A stretch of 64,000 nt of DNA from Rhodobacter sp. (lineage in GTDB: Bacteria; Pseudomonadota; Alphaproteobacteria; Rhodobacterales; Rhodobacteraceae). This document shows, piece after piece, positions 8,429 through 17,445 of this stretch. Numbering within the stretch: the stretch's first letter is position 1; the number at the start of each line of letters is the position of its first letter. The notes under the pieces were generated by a model that worked only from the letters and a program-made list of their open reading frames with translations, was not told where the DNA came from and searched no databases. The stretch lies in contig JASJDP010000026.1 in NCBI GenBank assembly GCA_030065095.1, positions 1-64,000 on the forward strand, given 5' to 3'. The position numbers and the translations under genes were made by a program.

Positions 8429-9199
8429 CTACGCCGTCTCGATCAGGCCGACGGCAGCGCGCCCCTCGTCGGTCTTGATCGAAAAATCGGTGCCGAGATG
8501 CGCGTCGCCGCCGGGACCCGCAAGCCATGCGATCGCACGCGCCGCCCATTCGGGAGAGATGTGATCGCTGACATCCAATTTGCTGACCGGGTTGATGCCG
8601 GATGCCCTGATTTGCACCTGCATGTCGGTGGCGACGGTGCCCGGGCTCAGGCCCACGACCCGGATGCCCCGATCCCGGTATTCCTTGTCGGCCACGCGCG
8701 TCAGGGACAGAACGGCTGCCTTGGTCGCGCAATAGTGGCTCCAGCCTTCGAGAGCGCTTGTCGCAGCGCCGGAGGAGATGTTGATCACCGTTCCGCCACC
8801 CGAATTTATCATCTCAGGAATAGCAAAGCGCAGCCCGTGATACACGCCCTTGACGTTGACATCGACCACCTGTCCCCAGGCCGTGGGATCGCTGTCGGCC
8901 AATCGCGCGATAGGTTCAATGATGCCTGCATTGTTCACAAAAACATCCAGACGCCCGGTTTCGTTGAGGGCTGTTGCGACTAGCGCCTCGACATCGACCG
9001 CGAGGCTGACGTCGCAACCGCACGCCACCGCCGTTCCGCCATTTGCCAGGATGTCCTGGGCGATGGTCTCGATCTGGTTGGCGCTGCGTGCGGCCAGCAC
9101 GACGGTCCCGCCCAGTTTGGCAAAATAGCGCGCCGCCGCTTCGCCGATGCCGCGGCTCGCCCCTGTGATCGCAATGGTTTTTCCCGAGAAAACCGTCAT
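8429..9199 (-). CDS. SDR family NAD(P)-dependent oxidoreductase
   Basis: The 256-residue classical short-chain dehydrogenase has the cofactor motif TGASRGIG (about residues 11-18), the NNAG strand, a catalytic Ser in INISSG and the YCATK catalytic pair. It is of normal length. The ATG at 9199 is chosen because the upstream open extension lacks family similarity. The substrate is unknown. It stands alone on the minus strand, 300 bases downstream of a second SDR gene on the same strand, so co-transcription is possible. Confidence 0.9.
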   Translation of the reverse strand: MTVFSGKTIAITGASRGIGEAAARYFAKLGGTVVLAARSANQIETIAQDILANGGTAVACGCDVSLAVDVEALVATALNETGRLDVFVNNAGIIEPIARLADSDPTAWGQVVDVNVKGVYHGLRFAIPEMINSGGGTVINISSGAATSALEGWSHYCATKAAVLSLTRVADKEYRDRGIRVVGLSPGTVATDMQVQIRASGINPVSKLDVSDHISPEWAARAIAWLAGPGGDAHLGTDFSIKTDEGRAAVGLIETA

Positions 9200-9498
9200 T
9201 TTTTCGGTGTCCTTTTCCAGATGAGTCTTTGATCTACCCAATGGGATAGAGACGCGTTGGCTCTGCCCAAGGGGCTTGAGATGCAGGTAAGTTGCCGTAC
9301 GATTTTCGCCCCTGGAGCGGTCCAATCTTCGCGATGTGGACGGCGGGCCCTTCACGGTCAGTCCCGGAATCAACCGCCGGGGCAGTGGGCCACCCGATAT
9401 CCATCAAAGCTCAGGAAAGCTTGGGCGGCATGCTGGTATTCCTGCAAAACATACGGAGTTGTCGGTTGGCCCTGCGCCTTGCGGTACAGGCCCAAGGG

Positions 9499-10224
9499 TC
9501 ACATCATCGTCGCGAACATCTCTTCGACCGCCTTTTGGTCAGCGCGCCAGGCAGAGAAGACCTCTGCGGCGGAGGCCGGATAGATGTCTTCATGCCCAGC
9601 AACGACACCGTCGAGCACGTCGCGAACGACATCCGAGGGCGCGTCTTTCGGAGCATCCACACCGGCCAGCATGTCGGTGTCGATCCCGGCCGGGAACGCG
9701 TTGACCACGGCAATACCCTTGGGGCGCAGATACGCGCGTAACGACATCGACATGGACCACGCTGCCGCCTTGGAGGCATTGTATCCGGAAAAGCCGGGGG
9801 CGCTCACAAAGGAGAGCAGCGTCAGCATGTTGACAACCGCACCTCCGCCATTCGCTTCGATGACCGGGGCAAAGGCGCGCGTGACTTCGCGCAGCCCATC
9901 GTTGTTGACAGCCATGTCGCGACCAAGGCCGTGCTCGTCGATGTCCAACGCGCCGCCGAAGGTCAACGATCCAGCATTGTTGATCAACAGCGTCACATCC
10001 GAAGCGGCGGTCGCTGCGGCAGCGATTTGCTTTTGGGATGTGACATCGAGCTGCACCGGCACGATGCGCGCCGGGTCCAAGGCGATTGTTTCCGAGAGAT
10101 TTTCAACCGCGCGTGCGGCGGCATAAACCTTGCGCACACCGCGTTCCAAGAGCGCGGCAACATAGGTCTGGCCGACGCCGCGGTTTGCGCCGGTGACAAG
10201 AGCGACTGCGTTGTTGACTTCCAT
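9499..10224 (-). CDS. SDR family oxidoreductase
   Basis: The 241-residue short-chain dehydrogenase has TGANRGVG (residues 10-17), LLINNAGS and the catalytic YNASKAA. The GVGQTYVAALLERG pattern is typical of a widespread subgroup annotated only as SDR. It is transcribed divergently from the LysR gene that starts about 100 bases away. A perfect dyad lies at that regulator's start, so the SDR gene is the obvious candidate target. Substrate is unknown. Confidence 0.9.
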   Translation of the reverse strand: MEVNNAVALVTGANRGVGQTYVAALLERGVRKVYAAARAVENLSETIALDPARIVPVQLDVTSQKQIAAAATAASDVTLLINNAGSLTFGGALDIDEHGLGRDMAVNNDGLREVTRAFAPVIEANGGGAVVNMLTLLSFVSAPGFSGYNASKAAAWSMSMSLRAYLRPKGIAVVNAFPAGIDTDMLAGVDAPKDAPSDVVRDVLDGVVAGHEDIYPASAAEVFSAWRADQKAVEEMFATMM

Positions 10225-10305
10225 TGGTGGTCTCCAAATGGGTTTCGATTGACGAGAAACTACCCGTGCGAAATGCGCCAATAAATGACTTGCCATGAAC
10301 TATAC

Positions 10306-10324
10306 TCGTGCAAATAGTGCACGA
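10306..10324. promoter_or_regulatory. Palindromic candidate LysR operator
   Basis: TCGTGC and GCACGA form a perfect 6-base dyad separated by 7 bases, ending one base before the ATG of the LysR gene. Its T-N11-A-like core suits a LysR-type regulator. The position would allow autorepression and control of the divergent SDR gene. Confidence 0.55.
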
Positions 10325-11218
10325 ATGGATATCGAAGCTCTCAGGATCGTCGTTCTCGTTAGCCAGCAAGGCAGTTTTGCCTCCGCGGCCCGCATTCTGG
10401 ACATGGACCCGTCTTCGATTTCACGCAGTGTGGCACATACCGAGGCGGCCTTGGGGTTGCGCATCTTCCAGCGCAGCACGCGGACACTGTCCGTCACCGA
10501 GGAGGGTGAGACCTATCTTCAGCGTATTTCACCTTTGCTGGATGAATTCGATCACGCCCGCGAGGTGGCGCGGCGAGCCAGCACCGCTCCATCCGGGACG
10601 CTCAAGCTAACGGCGTCGGTTGCCTTTGCGCATGAATCCATCGTGCCGTTGCTTGCAGACTTCCACGAACGCTACCCGGACATTTCCGTCGAGCTTTTGC
10701 CGACGGACGCCATACTCGACATCGCGGCGAATGCCATCGATCTTGCAATTCGACTTGCACCGGCGCCCAAGGGCGATCTCATCAGCACACGACTGATGCA
10801 AACGCGCTACGCGGTATGCGCCAGCCCCGAATATGTGGCAAACAATGCCCCGATGTCGGACCCCGAAGACTTGGCCGAACACAACTGCCTCAGATTTGCC
10901 CTGCCAGCCTATCGCACCCGGTGGCGCTTTCGAAAGGACGGTGGGAATCCGTTTGAAGTTCCGGTCTCTGGCCGAACGATCATAGCAAATGCCCTGTCGC
11001 TTCGCCGCGCCGCTATCGACGGCCTCGGACCAGCCTTGCTGGCGGATTGGCTGGTCGAAAAGGACATGAAAAGTGACCGGTTGATCGACTTGTTTCCAAA
11101 CCACGACTGCACGGCGACGGAGTTCGATACGGCGGCTTGGATGTTGTATCCCAGCAGAACATACCTGCCCAGAAAGGTGCGCGTGATGATCGACTTCTTG
11201 CGGGAAAGACTTGGTTGA
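10325..11218 (+). CDS. LysR family transcriptional regulator
   Basis: The 297-residue protein has an N-terminal winged helix (residues 1-60, with QQGSFASAARILDMDPSSIS as the HTH) and a periplasmic-binding-like effector domain (about 90-295). The start at 10325 places the first helix at the N-terminus as in the family. An in-frame ATG at 10295 would add ten residues. No ribosome-binding site is visible before either start. It is divergent from the SDR gene at 9499-10224, the classic arrangement for a regulator and its target. Confidence 0.9.
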   Translation: MDIEALRIVVLVSQQGSFASAARILDMDPSSISRSVAHTEAALGLRIFQRSTRTLSVTEEGETYLQRISPLLDEFDHAREVARRASTAPSGTLKLTASVAFAHESIVPLLADFHERYPDISVELLPTDAILDIAANAIDLAIRLAPAPKGDLISTRLMQTRYAVCASPEYVANNAPMSDPEDLAEHNCLRFALPAYRTRWRFRKDGGNPFEVPVSGRTIIANALSLRRAAIDGLGPALLADWLVEKDMKSDRLIDLFPNHDCTATEFDTAAWMLYPSRTYLPRKVRVMIDFLRERLG

Positions 11219-11379
11219 ACACTGCCGCATCGTCGTCCCGATGGTGACATAATGCAAAGAGCCGTCATCGATGCCGGAAGCAGCGAATTGACGGCTTGTC
11301 CCGTGCACCAATCCTTCGGTACGCCCAAATGCCGTGCGTCCCCCGAACGGCGGCGATGCGGCGTGCAATCAAACCGCGA

Positions 11380-11428
11380 TCCGGCCGGCCGTGAAATCAG
11401 CGATCGAACGCTCGCACGACCGGCCGGA
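11380..11428. repeat. Long inverted repeat (14-base arms)
   Basis: Arms at 11380-11393 and 11415-11428 are complementary over 14 positions with one mismatch (core CCGGCCGG), with a 21-base loop. It lies just downstream of the small minus-strand gene at 11470-11706 and could act as its terminator, although no T-run follows. Confidence 0.5.
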
Positions 11429-11469
11429 CCTGTGGGGCGGTCATCACCAGTCCGGGACCTCAGGCCGCT

Positions 11470-11706
11470 TCAAAAGACAAAGTCGAACCCTTCGGTGAAG
11501 TCGAAATTCTCGAAGTCGTTCAAGCGCCCAAAATCGCTTGTGTCCTTCGTGTTGACCGCATCTTCGACTTTGCCGCCCAGATGCCCAGAGGCCGCATCGA
11601 AGACGATCTCATTGAACATGCTCTCAGCCGCTTCCCTGACGGTCGCATCGTTGACGAGATCGTCGTTTTCAAGGAATTTAAAGCCCACAAGACAGTCGTC
11701 TGCCAT
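11470..11706 (-). CDS. Small acidic, Phe-rich peptide of unknown function
   Basis: A 78-residue protein starts with ATG at 11706, preceded by a strong ribosome-binding site (GGAGG, eight bases upstream). It is rich in Asp/Glu. Its last 20 residues are packed with Phe spaced two or three apart (DFGRLNDFENFDFTEGFDF). I do not recognise a family. The strong translation signal makes it a real-gene candidate. A peptide precursor is one possibility, because Phe-x-Asn and similar spacing occurs in cyclophane-forming RiPP cores, but no maturase gene is adjacent. Another minus-strand frame ends three bases before its ATG. Confidence 0.45.
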   Translation of the reverse strand: MADDCLVGFKFLENDDLVNDATVREAAESMFNEIVFDAASGHLGGKVEDAVNTKDTSDFGRLNDFENFDFTEGFDFVF

Positions 11707-12212
11707 TTCTCAATCCTCCAAAGTGTTCCAGTTACGTGCGATCGGCACTGTCCGACCCGTCACAGCCATGGGTCGTGAGACCGGAGGAAATGGTTCAAAG
11801 TTTTTTTCCGCATCACTCGGGCCTAGAAACATCGCAAGCGAAACAACCATCGCTGTTGTGGACTCTCGCGACAGGCCGCGATTCTTGGCAATCAGGAAGC
11901 AGACGAGATCTCGGCGAACCACTAAATCAGGAAACTCCGGGAATGGCTTGGACCCTCTAAGGCCGTAAACCCGATTGGAACCTCGCTTGCGAAAACCATC
12001 AGGGCCAGTGGGAAACCGCGACGAGAACAGGCCGGACAGACGACTGACTGACCAAACGCCGCAGAAATCGTCAAAAAAAACCTGCAATGCAGGAGCCATC
12101 CTCAGACGGCCATTCGGCGTTTCGGTCCGGAAGGTCGGCCCAGAGCCCAGAGTGACCGGCGCTGCGGAGTGCACGAACATCCGCTTTGCGCCAACGTGCT
12201 GTCGGATTGCGT
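11707..12212. other. Spacer before the TetR gene
   Basis: Frames are open on both strands but I recognise no protein. A minus-strand frame ending at 11710 abuts the small gene at 11470-11706 and includes a possible 46-codon peptide, unassigned. Confidence 0.35.
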
Positions 12213-12220
12213 TTGACAAC

Positions 12221-12249
12221 TTGACTGACCGACGGTCAGTCAGTAAAGA
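12221..12249 (+). promoter_or_regulatory. Promoter with embedded TetR operator
   Basis: TGACTGACC-GAC-GGTCAGTCA at 12222-12242 is a perfect 9-3-9 palindrome. It fills the spacer between a -35-like TTGACT (12221-12226) and a -10-like TAAAGA (12244-12249), 17 bases apart. The TetR gene starts 22 bases downstream. Binding here would block the polymerase, so autorepression of the whole group is likely. Confidence 0.7.
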
Positions 12250-12270
12250 AGGCGCAAGAGGAGAATCGAC

Positions 12271-12903
12271 GTGGCAAGGATCGTCAAGGCCCCCGAAGAA
12301 CGGCGCGCAGAGATCGTTGAAACAGCCGACCGGCTGTTTCGTGAGCACGGCTACGCGAAGTGCTCGGTGGAGATGATCATCCGCGAGATCGGCGTCGCCA
12401 AGGGGACGTTCTACTACTACTTCAAGTCCAAGCCCGACATCCTCGAAGCCATCGTGAACAAGACGCTCAGCCAAATCGTCGAGATGGCGGAGGGTGTCGC
12501 AAACGATCCCTCCCTCGGCGCGATGCAGAAGATGGAGGCGCTTCTGGGCAACAGCCACATCGGCGACGAGGACAGCCTTCAAGTCGCCGAGATGCTCCAC
12601 TTGCCGGAGAACCGGGAGCTTCACGAACTGACGAACATCCAGACGGTATTGCAACTCTCACCGATCCTTGCGCGGATCGTGGAACAGGGAATTACCGAGG
12701 GGGTCTTCGACGTCGAAAAACCCCTCGAGACAATTCAGTTTTTATTCACCGGGTCGCAGTTCCTGACGGACGGCGACATGTTCGGCTTCACCGAGGCCGA
12801 ACTCCGCGCGCGACGTCTGGTGACGCAGACAATCATAGAAAAGGCACTCGGGGCAGAGCCGGGAAGCTTTCACTTCATGAATCCCATCCGCGCTGTGGAG
12901 TAG
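12271..12903 (+). CDS. TetR/AcrR family transcriptional regulator
   Basis: The 210-residue protein has a TetR N-terminal HTH (about residues 8-55, with MIIREIGVAKGTFYYYFKSK as recognition region) and a helical ligand-binding domain. Translation starts at GTG 12271, with AGAGGAG upstream. A perfect palindrome overlaps its promoter, so it probably represses itself. The genes downstream on the same strand (CPBP protease, serine hydrolase, flavodoxin-like protein) are the likely regulon. The inducer is unknown. Confidence 0.93.
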   Translation: MARIVKAPEERRAEIVETADRLFREHGYAKCSVEMIIREIGVAKGTFYYYFKSKPDILEAIVNKTLSQIVEMAEGVANDPSLGAMQKMEALLGNSHIGDEDSLQVAEMLHLPENRELHELTNIQTVLQLSPILARIVEQGITEGVFDVEKPLETIQFLFTGSQFLTDGDMFGFTEAELRARRLVTQTIIEKALGAEPGSFHFMNPIRAVE

Positions 12904-13038
12904 AGGCTTGAGCAGGGAAGTGCACCAGGATCGCCAGCGTGCCGTCGAGCCGCGCCAAGGCCGACATATCCATGCAGATCGGAGCTCAAGACGGCCACGG
13001 CGTGCCCCGGTTCAACTCTACATTAGGGGGAATTTCCA

Positions 13039-13881
13039 ATGGCAAACGTTTCTGCGCCCGCCCGTGTGTTTCAGGTACCTTCCCATGCGCTGATCGGGTT
13101 TTTCGCGCTGACCTTCGCCGTCACATGGGGCGTTATCGGAATTTACATCGTTGCCCCCGGATGGGCCTCGTCCCGTTTTGGCGAGATCAGCGGATCGCAT
13201 CCGTTCTTCTTCGTCGCGACATGGGCGCCCGCGATTTCTGCGTTCGCATTGGTATTGCTCTACGGCGGCCTCGCGGGCCTGAGAGCGTTTCTGTCCCGGC
13301 TCCTGATCTGGCGCGGGTCGTCCATGTGGGCAGCCTTCATCCTTATCGGAATACCGGTCGTCTACATGATCGGATCGCTTTTTAAGAATGGCCCGCTTGT
13401 CGCCCCGCTACCACCAGAAGGCGCTGGCGCCGTTGTCGCTGTGCTTTTCCTAATGCTCTTTCTCGGACCCATTGAAGAGTTCGGCTGGCGCGGCGTGGCG
13501 CAACCCATCCTTCAACGGCATGTCGCGCCGCTCTGGGCCGGGGTCATCATCGGTACGATCTGGGGCGTCTGGCATCTGCCTGCCTTCTTCCTATCGGGCA
13601 CCGTCTTTGCCGGCTGGAATTTCTTCCCGTTCCTTGTCGGAAACATCACGCTCGCGGTGCTGGTGACACCGATCTTCAATTCGGCGCGCGGCAGCCTGCT
13701 TTGGCCGATGCTGTTCCACTGGCAACTCATAAACCCGTTCTGGGCAGATGCGCAGCCTTATGACACGTGGATTCTGGTGGGTGTCGCGGCGGTGGTCGTT
13801 TGGTGGAACCGCGGGACACTGCTCTATCGAGACGGCGCGGTGACCGAGGTCGTTCCGGTTCATGGGAGGGGTGATCAATGA
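13039..13881 (+). CDS. CPBP family intramembrane glutamic endopeptidase
   Basis: The 280-residue protein has about eight membrane segments and the CPBP/Rce1-like motifs: EEFGWRG (about residues 146-152), WHLPAF with the second-motif His, and LFHWQLIN near the C-terminus. Family members are inner-membrane proteases related to CAAX prenyl peptidases. Bacterial ones often act in bacteriocin maturation or immunity, or have no assigned substrate. A GGGGGAATT-type site precedes the ATG at 13039. It overlaps the next gene by four bases (ATGA), so both are translated together. Confidence 0.88.
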   Translation: MANVSAPARVFQVPSHALIGFFALTFAVTWGVIGIYIVAPGWASSRFGEISGSHPFFFVATWAPAISAFALVLLYGGLAGLRAFLSRLLIWRGSSMWAAFILIGIPVVYMIGSLFKNGPLVAPLPPEGAGAVVAVLFLMLFLGPIEEFGWRGVAQPILQRHVAPLWAGVIIGTIWGVWHLPAFFLSGTVFAGWNFFPFLVGNITLAVLVTPIFNSARGSLLWPMLFHWQLINPFWADAQPYDTWILVGVAAVVVWWNRGTLLYRDGAVTEVVPVHGRGDQ

Positions 13882-15050
13882 GACCCTTTATTCAATGCGT
13901 CGCGTTGATGTTGGCGGTCCTGGGTCTCGCCTCCTCCACCTCTGGGGCGGACCAATCCAACCTGCGCGACGAGGTCCGATCGCTCCTTGAGGGGTATCGC
14001 AAGAGCTACGGGTTTCCCGGCGCAACGGCGGCCTATGCGTTGCCGGATGGCTCCGTGGACGCGGTCGCGGTGGGCATGGCCGACGTCGAAGCAGGCATCC
14101 CGATGACCCCCAAGAGCCGCATGCTGGCAGCCAGCGTCGGGAAAACGATTTGGGGCGCTACGGTGCTTTCGCTCGAGGCGGAAGGGGCGCTCCGTCGATC
14201 CGACCTGGTATCGGATTACCTTGGTGATCTTCCATGGTTTGTCCGGGTCCCCAATGCCGACACAATGACGGTCGGACAGCTCCTCACACACAGCTCAGGT
14301 CTGCCGGATCACGTGCATATGGACGGCGTCGCGACGGCTTTGATCGAGCTCGGAAAAGCCGAGCAATTCGAACCGTCCGACGCAATCTCATTCGTCTTGA
14401 ACGCGCAGCCGCTCTTCGAGCCGGGATTGGCTTGGGCCTATAGCGACACGGGATACCTGCTACTTGGCCTGGTCGTCGAAGCTGCCTCTGAACAAGACGT
14501 GTTTGATCTCGCAGACGAACGCTTCTTGGTGCCACTTGGCCTGACCGCTACCGGCCCGTCCGATGCGCCAGGGATCAAGGGCCTCGCTGTCGGCTACACC
14601 GTCGAGGGTAATCCTTTCGGGCTTGCTCCACGCACTATGGACGAAAGTGGCAATCTGATCTGGAACCCGGCAATAGAATGGACAGGCGGAGGGTTCGCAT
14701 CAACCTCGACAGACCTTGCGACGTGGGGACAGGCGTTGTTCACCGGCAACGCTATGGACGGAGAGTATTTGGGCGGGCTGCTGGATGGTGTTTCCGTTCA
14801 CACAGATGCGCCCGGCATATTCTACGGTGGTGGGGTAGCGATCTATCAAGATACGCCTCGCGGGCCGGTCTACGGGCATGGCGGTTGGATACCCGGCTAT
14901 GTGTCCAGTCTGAGACATTATGCCGACCACGGTCTCACCGTCGCATTTCAGATCAATTCCGACGTCGGCGTGGTCGATGACAGCACAGACCTCGTTCCCG
15001 CTCTCGAAGCTGCCTTGGCGGAGCGGTTGATCGAAGCAGAATCAGAGTGA
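13878..15050 (+). CDS. Exported serine hydrolase of the beta-lactamase (class C) fold
   Basis: The 390-residue protein has a signal peptide (residues 1-24, cut near SGA-DQ). It has the catalytic S-x-x-K as SVGKT (S86, K89), a YSDTGY motif in place of YxN (about residue 194 onward) and HGGWIPGY in the third-motif position. This is the broad penicillin-binding/beta-lactamase-fold esterase and peptidase group. True beta-lactamase activity is unlikely given the YSD variant. It is predicted to be periplasmic and is coupled to the CPBP protease upstream. Confidence 0.88.
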   Translation: MRPFIQCVALMLAVLGLASSTSGADQSNLRDEVRSLLEGYRKSYGFPGATAAYALPDGSVDAVAVGMADVEAGIPMTPKSRMLAASVGKTIWGATVLSLEAEGALRRSDLVSDYLGDLPWFVRVPNADTMTVGQLLTHSSGLPDHVHMDGVATALIELGKAEQFEPSDAISFVLNAQPLFEPGLAWAYSDTGYLLLGLVVEAASEQDVFDLADERFLVPLGLTATGPSDAPGIKGLAVGYTVEGNPFGLAPRTMDESGNLIWNPAIEWTGGGFASTSTDLATWGQALFTGNAMDGEYLGGLLDGVSVHTDAPGIFYGGGVAIYQDTPRGPVYGHGGWIPGYVSSLRHYADHGLTVAFQINSDVGVVDDSTDLVPALEAALAERLIEAESE

Positions 15051-15293
15051 TTGGACACGAACAGGCGGACGACGGTCACCCCTCGGAAGCCAAAGCGCTC
15101 TATGGCGCCCCGACAATCACGCTCGACGACGGCTGCACGATGCTTACGGACTCCCGCAGGAGGCATGTACCACTGGCACGCAGGTTGTTTAGGCTCATTG
15201 ACGTGCGTCAAGGCCGCTTTCTTGCTCCTGCGCGATAAGTCCATGTGCCGCGCACGACGCGTGTCTGTTCCGGCGCGATGGAAGGCTTTGAAT

Positions 15294-15830
15294 ATGGAAG
15301 GTGCAGTCTTTTACGCCACGAAATACGGCAGCACGGCGGAATACGCTGATTGGATCGGTCAAGCGACCGGATTGCCCGTCTTCAATGTTCGGAAGGACGA
15401 GGTCGATCCGGAACGGTTTGATTTCCTGATCCTCGCGACACCGGTGATCTACTACAAACTCCTGATTACCGATTGGGTACAGCGAAACATGTCCAAATTC
15501 GAAGGCAAGCCGATCATCATGGTCACAGTCTCGGGCGCTCCTCCGGGCCCAAAGCTCGATGCATGGGTCGGCGACAGCCTGCCCGCCGAGTTCATCGCCA
15601 AGGCGACGCATGTGGGCTTGCGCGGGCGGCAGATACCGGGGGAGCTTTCCTGGTACGACCGGGCGATGCTGATCATCGCGGCCTGGAGGAACCCCGATCC
15701 CGTGGCCAGTGAGGAAGAGCTAAATGGCTTCGACTATATGGACAAGGAGAGCATCGCACCGATCGTTGCCCTGGCCAAGGAGTACCAATCGCGTAAGCTC
15801 GCCGTGCCGAACGCAAATACGGCAGCCTAA
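15294..15830 (+). CDS. Flavodoxin-domain protein (HemG-like)
   Basis: The 178-residue protein opens with a flavodoxin FMN-phosphate loop (FYATKYGSTAEYADWI, residues 6-21). It continues with DFLILATPVIYYKL and IIMVTVSGAPPG, the strands that flank the flavin. The family includes menaquinone-dependent protoporphyrinogen oxidase HemG and many uncharacterised flavodoxins. The ATG at 15294 is used because the longer open frame upstream is not conserved-looking. It follows the serine hydrolase by 243 bases on the same strand, so it may belong to the TetR-controlled group. Confidence 0.8.
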   Translation: MEGAVFYATKYGSTAEYADWIGQATGLPVFNVRKDEVDPERFDFLILATPVIYYKLLITDWVQRNMSKFEGKPIIMVTVSGAPPGPKLDAWVGDSLPAEFIAKATHVGLRGRQIPGELSWYDRAMLIIAAWRNPDPVASEEELNGFDYMDKESIAPIVALAKEYQSRKLAVPNANTAA

Positions 15831-16192
15831 GGTTTCTTGGTTTTAACAAACGACACAGTGGACGACTAGATTGGCGCGCAGCACCGATGTTGGTCCGCTT
15901 ATGGAGAACCCTGACGGCGGACGGGGCAACGGACACACGCGCCATGCCGATCCCCCTGCATCATCAACAGCGATTTTTCCTTGGTGAGTCGGTCGCGGTT
16001 GAGGTGAAGGCGCAAAGGCACATCGACAAGCTGGTCGCCTGAGTTCTTGGTCGCCGCCAGGCAAATCGTATGGAAGCACCCAGCCGGGTCCAACCTCGGG
16101 ACGATGCTCTGGCCGGTCTCAGATTGGGCCGTGCGCAAACGCCTGCTGATCCTTCCCTTGTGGGCAAGGATCCTCGAAGTTGCCGTATCCGC
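15831..16192. other. Gene-free spacer between converging genes
   Basis: This 362-base stretch lies between two convergent genes. A minus-strand frame (15899-16138) encodes up to 79 residues, some protein-like, but I could not place it in any family and no start signal stands out. Confidence 0.4.
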
Positions 16193-17428
16193 CTAGAAAA
16201 GCTCGAAGCTCATCCCGGCATGCGTGGTGATCCGGTCGCGCAGCAGATGTCCCATTGCCGAGGCCGGGGTCCAGAAGCCGCCACCCACCGGTATCCTGTC
16301 CGTATCCTCGGCGAGACAAAGGGCCGCTTCCGTCAGCATCAGGGTTGTTGAGCGCACGCCAGGGTCGCCTTGGCCGATGATGCGGGCCTTGAGGATAGTG
16401 CCATCGGGCTGCTCCCCCACCAGCACCAATTCATAGGAGCCGCTTTCGCGGACCTCCTTGCTAGGACCTTCGCCAGATTTCGGCAGCACGTGGCGTTGCA
16501 GCAGGCCGCGTGTCGCTGGGACCGCCATTGCGATCAGAAACAGGCGGCCGAAGAGTGTGGAACGCATCGCCGTCCACCAGCCGCCGATCCCGCCTCTGGT
16601 CAATGCGGTCTCCTGGTACCTGAAGTCGCGGCCATAGGGATACCCCATGATCGCATTGCTGCGCCGCACGACCTTCGAATTCATCGGTCCCATAAAGTAA
16701 GGCTTGGTCCACGCCCTTAAGTCGGCATCCCAGGTAACTTCGATGGGCATCATGCGGTCCGGACCGTCAGGACCAGTCCGTTGGTCTTCTGGGCAGAGCG
16801 CGTAAGGGTCGTTCGACACCCGGCTGAAGTTCGGGTCGGTTTCGCGCAGCCGCATGGCATTGAGGAAACTCGCAGCCGTGCCACCGCTGAACCCACCCTT
16901 CATCTGCGTGACCCGGGTGGCGATGCGTTTGCACGGCTTGCCATGACGGGCCAGCGCAGCGTCCTGCAGGAACTGCACTCCGAGATCGGACGGGATCGAG
17001 TCGTGCCCGCACGAATGCACGATCCGAGCGCCGGTTTCGCGCGCCTCGTCTTCATGCGCGTCGATCATTGCGCGCATCCATTGCGGCTCGGCGGTCAAAT
17101 CGCAGTAGTGCGTACCGCTCTTCACACAAGCCGCGACCAACTCGCTGCCATAGAGTGCAAAAGGCCCTACCGTTGACGCCACCACCCGCGCGCGGGTGGC
17201 CATCTCTCCGATGAATGCGGCGTCATGGCTGTCACCCACCAACAGTGCGATCGGGCCGTCCGCGTTGGGCAGGTCTTCACGAATGGCCTCCAGTCTTTCC
17301 CGGTTTCGGCCTCCTATGGCGAGCCGCAGGCCGCGACCCCCGCAGCGCCTGGCCAGATGGTGCGCGGCGCGGCGGCCCGTTGCCCCGGTCGCCCCCCACA
17401 GCACGATGTCAAACTCGCGCTTGTTCAT
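16193..17428 (-). CDS. Saccharopine dehydrogenase-like NAD(P)-binding protein (trans-acting enoyl reductase type)
   Basis: The 411-residue protein begins with VLWGATGATGRRAAHHLA (residues 8-25), the Rossmann loop of saccharopine reductase-like proteins. It also has VASTVGPFALYGSELVAACV and HYCDLTAEPQW, typical of the trans-acting enoyl reductase (Rv2449c-like) group. A longer frame would add seven residues. I chose ATG 17428. Family members are often membrane-associated and the substrate is usually unknown. The gene lies 17 bases after the 2TM gene on the same strand, so the two form an operon. Confidence 0.85.
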   Translation of the reverse strand: MNKREFDIVLWGATGATGRRAAHHLARRCGGRGLRLAIGGRNRERLEAIREDLPNADGPIALLVGDSHDAAFIGEMATRARVVASTVGPFALYGSELVAACVKSGTHYCDLTAEPQWMRAMIDAHEDEARETGARIVHSCGHDSIPSDLGVQFLQDAALARHGKPCKRIATRVTQMKGGFSGGTAASFLNAMRLRETDPNFSRVSNDPYALCPEDQRTGPDGPDRMMPIEVTWDADLRAWTKPYFMGPMNSKVVRRSNAIMGYPYGRDFRYQETALTRGGIGGWWTAMRSTLFGRLFLIAMAVPATRGLLQRHVLPKSGEGPSKEVRESGSYELVLVGEQPDGTILKARIIGQGDPGVRSTTLMLTEAALCLAEDTDRIPVGGGFWTPASAMGHLLRDRITTHAGMSFELF

Positions 17429-17445
17429 CGAGTCGGGACCACCCG

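Noticed and set aside
11252-11968. A 238-codon plus-strand frame
   Set aside because: Ser/Arg-rich and antisense to the small peptide gene, which has a much better translation start.
15899-16138. A possible 79-residue minus-strand gene
   Set aside because: Part of it looks protein-like, but I found no family, no start signal and no partner gene, so it is noted only in the spacer entry.
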